From positions 18,912,146 through 18,976,145 of the forward strand of contig CM066919.1 of the NCBI GenBank assembly GCA_033964015.1: a stretch of 64,000 bases of DNA, written 5' to 3'. The stretch is from Scolanthus callimorphus (lineage: Eukaryota > Cnidaria > Anthozoa > Actiniaria > Edwardsiidae). Positions 58,601 through 64,000 of the stretch are shown here, piece by piece (within the stretch, counting starts at the first letter, position 1; each line of letters starts with the position of its first letter). Under the pieces are notes generated by a model that was not told where the DNA came from, searched no databases, and saw nothing but the letters and a program-made list of their open reading frames with translations. The position numbers and the translations under genes are program-made.

Positions 58601-61600
58601 AAACATGAGTACACTCCATTGTATAATGTAGTATATGAGGGACCGAATTAGCGATTTTTTTGCGGGTGAGCATGAGGGTGAGCAGGAGCTCACTTCCGGT
58701 GAGGATGGTGAAGATGACTATATTTGGCACTTGATCTTTGGTGTCCATTTCTGGTGAGGAGGAGGTCACAGACTATGGAGCCGACGAGCCATGAAGAGTC
58801 CATATTTGGCAACCTATTGTATTTGGTGACAATAGAAGGATACCTCCACCCCTACTTTTTTTCAAGACACAATAGAAGGATACCCCCCTAAAGTTATGAG
58901 CCTCCGTGCTTCGTTTGATCATTTCAAAGGACTTTTCCCAGCTGTTTCTCACCATATAATGCGAATTTCAGTTCCTTTTTCTTTCTTAGACTAAGTTGAG
59001 GTACAATATGTGATTCTGTGCTGTTTATTCAGACCACTGGTCTAACGCGTGTACTTGTTTCCAGGTGCGTCCGCGGCTCCATTATTGGCATCAAAGTGTG
59101 CATACCTGACAACTACAGGAATAAGATTCGCCGAGACCAGCGGTCAACACCCGGAAGCCATCGTCACTCGCTTCTTTGGTAACTTCTTCCTTATATTACA
59201 GAACGGAAAAATCTGGGGTAACCTTATTTCCTCCCTCGTACTTGACAAAGGTGGCCCGGACATCTTTAGATCGGACGCCGGACAAGTCTGCGGCGTACAT
59301 TACTGCGGCCCCATCCCGAAGAAGAACATGTCTGCCAACTTGACAGTGGGTGAACCCCTCGCTAATCCAGAGTACAGCTTGGTTATCAAGCTTCTTAGTA
59401 TTTACTTGGGCTTGGGGATCCTAGCTATTGTAATAGTGATTGCGTTACTGGACAGGTTGACCGGGAACTTGTCACGCAAGAAGGACAGCGTAGGTGGACT
59501 TACGTTAGTCGTCGCCACACTCAGACACCTCAAGGACCGTCGTATGCAGCTCGTGTTGACCATCACAGTCTTTAGTGGTCTGGAGCAGGCGTTTACATAC
59601 AGTGATTTTACAAAGGTAAATAGATACATCATTATCTGTATTATGGTACCTCTCTGATTGGTGAACATGGCATTAGGTAAATGAAAACATCGTTATGACA
59701 CCTCTACTTGTTGGTGTACATACATGGTATTATGTGGTGGGACTGATATAATAGTGAAAAACTTCACACATTGCCATCAACGCCCTGCCAAGTTCAAGTT
59801 CAAGTTCAAGTTCAAGTTCAAGTTCAAGTTCAAGTTCAAGTTCAAGTTCAAGTTCAAGTTCAAGTTCAAGTTCAAGTTCAAGTTCAAGTTCAAGTTCAAG
59901 TTCAAGTTCAAGTTCAAGTTCAAGTTCAAGTTCAAGTTCAAGTTCAAGTTCAAGTTCAAGTTCAAGTTCAAGTTCAAGTTCAAGTTCAAGTTCAAGTTCA
60001 AGTTCAAGTTCAAGTTCAAGTTCAAGTTCAAGTTCAAGTTCAAGTTCAAGTTCAAGTTCAAGTTCAAGTTCAAGTTCAAGTTCAAGTTCAAGTTCAAGTT
60101 CAAGTTTATTTCTATATACAAAATACAATAATCATACCAGACCCGCAGGTAGCAAAGCTAATCTAGGCGGGCAGGTGATATATATTATACTTGTTTGAGA
60201 AAAAAGAAAATGGAAGACACACAAAAAAGAAAAAAACAAGAGTTGAACAACAGGATTTAGTATTGCAAAAGAGAAAGCAGGAATTATGTAAAATCAAGCA
60301 TCAGAATTTTTGCATATTGCTTATCAGTGTTGACATATCAATATAATTATCCTCCTCAGCAAGAATAGATATTAATTGAAGATGAAGGTTTTTTTTTTTA
60401 ATTTTTGTTTTGGGAGCGAACGAATGTTTAATAATAATAATAATAATGCTGTTCCACACCTTGGCACCAATTCTAGATATCGAATTTAAAACATAATTTG
60501 TTCTCGAATATTTTATTTGAAATTTGCCAGATGAGGCAAATCTAGTATTATAATTATATGAGTTTTTGAAGAATTTGTAAACAGACTTGAAATATTTACA
60601 GGTAATGCATCATTAGCCACATCGTGCGTAATTAAAGATATTGATTTAAAGTACAAGAAATTTAAGGGAAGAAAGTTTAGAGAATGAAAGAATGGAACAG
60701 CATGGAACAGCATGTGTCCTGCCTTGCAAGTGCTGCTTCCTTCACTCGAAAACTCGCTTCGCTCGCTAATCAACCGATCGAAATGTATTTTTCCATGTTT
60801 TTTCTAGTCAGGGTTGGGGCGCTTTATACAAACAGGAATAGTTATGCCGCCGTGTGGGCTATGCGACGAGAGACGGAGCACTGGATAGTCATGCTATTTT
60901 AATGCAGTCTAATAAAAATAGGTACCCAACGGTTACGGAGTGTACGGTGCAAACAGCTTGCGCACATGCTTAATACCATTGTTTGATATTCCGAAAAGCC
61001 TTGTGGTCGGTATTGAGGTGTACTTTCTCGTGCTAATGCTTAACAAAAATGCTGCATCATTACATCATTATCATTGTGTTAATAGCACTGTATGGTGTGG
61101 AGGAAGGTCTTCAGAACATGTGGTCAGCTTGGCCTGACAGGATCTCTACCTTTTTACATGAGAAAGAGGGTCATGTAGAAGCTATCGGAAGATCTAACCC
61201 TATAGGATTAATGCACTTAAGTGAAAACAATGGAAACTCGAGAATAGAACGAGAATACCATATAGAACAATGGATGCATCAAGCCAATGGCGTTAGATCT
61301 TACGAGCAGCTGCTACATAACTGAGACAAAGAAGGAAATACATGCAAGGATTACCCGCTTGTGCCAGGATTTCCTCCAGAGTACTTCCCGCTTCTCGTCT
61401 CGGTATATATCCACCATATATATATGGCTACGATAGTACGCGCGCTCTGATTGGCTGATTTCCGGTCTGATATTTTCCCATCTCAGTTTATATCATAAAG
61501 ATAATTCAAGAAACTCTGAGAGAGAAAGAGAAAAGTATCGAGCATGATTGATGAAGAATCGCCCACTCGGAAACTTCAAAAACAGCAATTTGTTTCGGAA

Positions 61601-63747
61601 ATCTAATCAAGCAACTGAGCATAACTAAACCATACAAATCGAACTGAAAATCACGTAAGCTTACTGAAATCCGTTCGCTTACCGGGTTTAAAACTTTAAG
61701 ATTTTCTACAAATGTCAACTAAAGTCGATCGAAGAGCTTCGAAGAGTTTGGTTTAATTCATTTTAATCTTGTTCTATTTAAACCGTAGAAATAAGAATAT
61801 GATCCATCTATATTCATCCATACCCGCCTGCGGCTCGGTCGGTACAAAAAGACCGCGGGTTGAGATTTCTCTGTAGAGACCTCGCGGTCGGTTAATAAGC
61901 CGTTACTATTCGGAGAGTTTCTTCTTATTACTTTTTTATTATTCAGGGTTTCGTGACATGTTCAGTGGGGATCCAGAAGGTCGGTTTCATCATGATCTGT
62001 TATGGCGTGACAGACGCCGCCTTCTCGTACATACTGGGCCGCCTGACGCAGTACACGGGTCGTCTGGCCATATTTATTAGCGGGTTACTGGTCCATGTTA
62101 CCGTTATCATCGTCATGTTATCATGGAGCCCTGATCCCGAGCTCGTCTCCGTGTTCTACATACTCGCGGCGCTACAGGGCTACTGTGACGCGGTCTGGCA
62201 GACGCAGATTAATGGTAGGTTACCATAGAAAGCGCTGTGTTGCTATACTGCTTACTGTAGCAAGGGTACGCTGTCAGTGTCTCCTTGTCTTATGATCCGC
62301 CAGATCCGCGTTGGGCATGATGTTGAAGAGGTCAATTCAGAGCCAATTGCCAAAGTAGTCCTCTTGTATCATTGTAACCAATATCATTTCCAGGGATTTG
62401 CTTGTAAAGGGCACTATTAAAATCAGACCTCGACCTCATACAGTAGCACTAATTTAATTATTCTCTCAACGTTCCAACTAACTCACACTGCTACATAAAA
62501 CACGGTACGCGCGTCGGGTCCCTTCAACCCCTGCCCGTACCGATCTCCCATGCGTTTGGGCGAACACAGGGAACCCATGTTACATGGCGAAATGTCCAGT
62601 AGACCATGTTCGAAGTTTAGCGTGTGCCGCCAGCTCGGTTTTAGGACCGGTTATATGTTATTCAACTTGATAGTTACTAGTGATTGCACCAACTGCATTC
62701 TCGTACCCAGAGCTCCCCGGCTCGTCTGCTCGCAGGGGACTCTGGGGACATCCATTTGAGGGCCGGCTGATTGGGCTGATTTTGAGCGTTGGAGCATGCC
62801 CTTAAATTTCTTTCTCTTAGCGGCTCTGTATTAAATCTCGCGCATGCGTCAGTGACTGTCACCAGAGCCTCCCCCGCGATGTTACGAGCCGGGGAGCTCT
62901 GGGTTCGAGAATGCATTAACTACCACAAAGACTGATTCTCTTGTTGACCGGTCCTTGGGCCGAGCTTGTTGTCGATGAATACTCTAGAAAGTGGTCTATA
63001 CCACATGATTAGGATAAACTAACACCGAGGCTGTGCAGAGCTTTTCCCGCTTTTTAAATAACTTGCACAGCCTCCTGGACGTATAAAAAGTATTTTTTTT
63101 TTTTAGTTCAGAGTTCCTGTCGCACGCGCAAATGGTAAGGCCCAGCACGAAACGCCGAACTTCAGTCGAACTTCTTCTGTCTGTCTTCTTCTGAAGGATA
63201 CTGCTTCATTAGAAGAAAAATAATAATAGAAAACTTGAATTGTTTTGCGAGACTCTGGCACGACGTTTTCCGCGAGCCAAAGATTCCTTAGTAAAGAAAG
63301 CATATATATGTTGCATCGTACTTGTAAAAATGGGGTTTTCGGATTTGTCACCTGGCTTTGTTTCACGAACTATCGTTTGCAAACTGCTATTCATTATTCC
63401 GTTCACGGCTCCAACTCTCTGTCTCACTTTAAAAAAACATTTCAGAGTTTTAACCTCCTGCTTCAAATTCCTCCTTAGCATTATACGGAGTCTATTTCTC
63501 CGACAACCAAGAAGCAGCATTCTCGAACTACCTATTATGGGAGTCCTTGGGGTTCGCCGCAGCGTTCGCTTACTCCAACTGGCTCTGTATCCGTGTCAAG
63601 TTGATTATTCTGCTGTGTGTGCTAGTACTGGGCGTGGCACTCTACCTCGTGTCCGAGTGGGTGCATAGAAAACACGTGCAGGCGAAGGACGTACAAAATC
63701 AGAAGACTGGAGGCGAGGAGATGGAGGCACTGAAGAGCAAAGACTAG
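55699..63747 (+). CDS. UNC93A: UNC-93 homolog A-like membrane protein, copy D (4 exons)
   Basis: The coding exons are 55699-56185, 59065-59615, 61947-62214 and 63479-63747, giving 524 residues. The ATG follows a good acceptor (GTCCACAG at 55677-55684), so a 5' UTR exon probably lies upstream. The polar N-tail is longer than in copy A (about 66 residues before TM1). Exon 1 carries TM1-TM3 with LGCKW. Exon 2 carries the exoplasmic loop VCGVHYCGPIPKKN with NMS and NLT sequons, then KLLSIYLGLGILAIVIVIAL, then the basic central loop before TM7. Exon 3 ends with DAVWQTQIN and exon 4 begins ALYGVYFSDNQEAAF. The tail is the unshifted form, GGEEMEALKSKD. No acceptor-spanning duplications occur in exon 2 or 3. 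D is therefore the most ancestral-looking copy and a good reference for the array. The introns (2879, 2331 and 1264 bp) are filled with MITEs and LINE pieces. Confidence 0.92.
56313..56836. mobile_element. MITE with GGGGGACTCC ends in intron 1 of copy D
   Basis: This is the same family as 53183-53643. The flanks CTAACAAACC match on both sides. It sits inside a decayed CCAAT-type MITE. Internally the 30-bp segment with CCCTAAAAGATGAGGTCTTA is repeated three times at about 56447-56540. Confidence 0.8.
57061..57342. mobile_element. Near-perfect palindromic MITE, 282 bp
   Basis: The arms of about 110 bp begin TACTACCGAAATCACTAAAC and show almost no mismatches, indicating a young copy. Each arm contains GGTCACGTGACATTTAAATT. 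The loop is about 45 bp. It is in intron 1 of copy D. Confidence 0.8.
57380..57970 (+). pseudogene. RTE-like LINE 5' fragment, endonuclease start
   Basis: The frame RKIIRIGNWNVRTMNVAGKA, then AQIAKEVRTASVLALSEA, stops at TGA where WN should follow. IGxWNVRTM..AGK..QIA is the opening of the apurinic-type endonuclease in RTE-like LINEs. The 5' leader (57380-57700) precedes it. Only the first 50-odd residues survive. Confidence 0.7.
58020..58300 (-). pseudogene. LINE reverse-transcriptase C-terminal fragment
   Basis: The minus-strand frame gives RAHSAPLFARLKVLDIFQIN, then LFVTSGQIHSYNTRS, the usual thumb/C-terminal segment of CR1/L2-like LINEs. It is short and isolated in intron 1 of copy D. 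Confidence 0.75.
58301..59064. other. Remainder of intron 1 of copy D
   Basis: A repeated AATAGAAGGATACC (58829 and 58869) and a GGTGAGxATG-rich stretch at about 58663-58715 are the only structure seen. No exon is supported. Confidence 0.4.
59790..60106. repeat. (AAGTTC)n array, about 53 copies
   Basis: 317 bp of a pure hexanucleotide. On the minus strand it follows AGAAATAAACTTGAACTTGA, the 3' end of a LINE whose tails are short (ACTTGA)n repeats, so the array is an expanded LINE tail. All frames are open through it, giving spurious FKFK, QVQV, LELE and LNLN proteins. Confidence 0.97.
60107..60720 (-). pseudogene. LINE 3' fragment with expanded tail
   Basis: On the minus strand the peptide ALPVNISSLFTNSSKTHI, then after a frameshift YNYNTRFASSGKFQIKYSRT and SISRIGAKVWNSI, is the C-terminal end of a CR1/L2-like reverse transcriptase. 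A TTA repeat follows, then the 3' UTR and the hexanucleotide tail. It lies in intron 2 of copy D, antisense. Confidence 0.8.
60721..61946. other. Remainder of intron 2 of copy D
   Basis: One unidentified 91-codon frame (61049-61324, ..GVEEGLQNMWSAWPDRISTF..) shows no family. TACGCGCGCTCTGATTGGCT at about 61437-61456 and an inverted GACCGCGGG/CTCGCGGTC pair at about 61850-61890 look like MITE remnants. Confidence 0.3.
62693..62924. mobile_element. MITE with TGCATTCTCG ends in intron 3 of copy D
   Basis: TGCATTCTCGTACCCAGAGC at the left pairs with GCTCTGGGTTCGAGAATGCA at the right. CCCCGGCTCGT/ACGAGCCGGGG extends the stem to about 32 bp. It has a GC-rich interior and no ORF. Confidence 0.75.
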
Positions 63748-63779
63748 GAAAAACGTAGTCTAGTTCTTAGCGTTCTGGG

Positions 63780-63805
63780 CGGGCTTCCTGTGGACAGGAA
63801 GCCCG
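63780..63805 (+). other. 3' UTR stem-loop, copy D
   Basis: CGGGCTTCCTGT and ACAGGAAGCCCG form a near-continuous palindrome, starting 33 nt after the stop codon at 63745-63747. Sequence and spacing match the stem-loops after copy C. Confidence 0.6.
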
Positions 63806-63859
63806 GCTCAGAAAGACAAGAACTATACCATGTATAGTTTTTGTCTTTACTTGTGAAGC

Positions 63860-64000
63860 ACGGGTGGCGCAGCGTGTAAAACGCTTGCCTCTCATCTCTG
63901 TGCACCGGGTTCGATTTTTCTCTGCTGTTTCGAACCTTGTGGCCATCGTGGGTTGAAGTGATTCGTCATTTCTCCTGTGTTTCACGTCTTTCGGATGAGA
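63860..64000 (+). mobile_element. tRNA-derived SINE, cut by the window end
   Basis: The A-box TGGCGCAGCGTG (63865-63876) and the B-box-like GGTTCGATTTT (63908-63918) are spaced as in a tRNA. The tail runs to CTTTCGGATGAGA at the edge, as in tRNA-headed SINEs. A 5' acceptor pairing is not seen. The rest lies outside the window. Confidence 0.6.

Noticed and set aside
59724..60166. Long open frames (FKFK, QVQV, LELE, LNLN) on both strands
   Set aside because: They are all readings of one hexanucleotide microsatellite, whose period is a multiple of three and contains no stop in any frame.

Overview
This is eukaryotic (metazoan) DNA: AT-rich, with spliced genes, many LINE fragments and a very high density of small inverted-repeat transposons. 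The gene family, the LINE reverse-transcriptase tails and the palindromic CCAAT-containing MITEs fit an anthozoan cnidarian such as a stony coral or sea anemone. That assignment is inference; no diagnostic locus fixes the species.

The backbone is a tandem array of four UNC-93A-like (major-facilitator-fold) membrane protein genes, all on the + strand and all with the same four coding exons and splice phases (1, 0, 1). Copy A (114-4916) and copy D (55699-63747) have complete reading frames of 516 and 524 residues by my splice model. Copy B (22346-27027) has lost the first 26 codons. Copy C (38159-50799) has the same 5' loss, a stop from a frameshift in exon 1, and intron 2 split by about 9.5 kb. 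A, B and C also carry tandem duplications across the 3' splice sites of exons 2 and 3, which D lacks. A and B share a frameshifted C-terminus. C and D keep the original C-terminus, followed exactly 33 nt after the stop codon by a stem-loop.

A and B lie in a tandem segmental duplication (unit 191-22345, unit 22346-38158, partial third unit from 38159). After removing unit-specific insertions both are about 12.3 kb and collinear. Seven insertions distinguish them, each with a matching empty site in the other unit. In A these are a 695-bp TA-type MITE, a 4.4-kb element carrying a nested LTR element with identical LTRs, a 2.1-kb foldback element built of minisatellites, and a 2.6-kb element. In B they are a 666-bp TTAA element, a 0.4-kb MITE and a 2.4-kb element with AAGTGCGG clusters. 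The shared unit also holds a CRE-rich promoter-like region with an ATG-initiated ORF (intact in B, cut by a transposon in A) and a possible exon encoding a SANT/Myb-like peptide.

The stretch 39446-48962, inside intron 2 of C, holds two unidentified divergent ORFs, a ten-unit 128-bp satellite in which each unit has two CRE-type palindromes and an E-box, an L1-like LINE fragment interrupted by a 2.1-kb DNA transposon, and several hairpin MITEs. Between C and D and in the introns of D there are further MITEs, tRNA-like sequences, LINE fragments and a hexanucleotide array of about 53 copies at the 3' end of a LINE.
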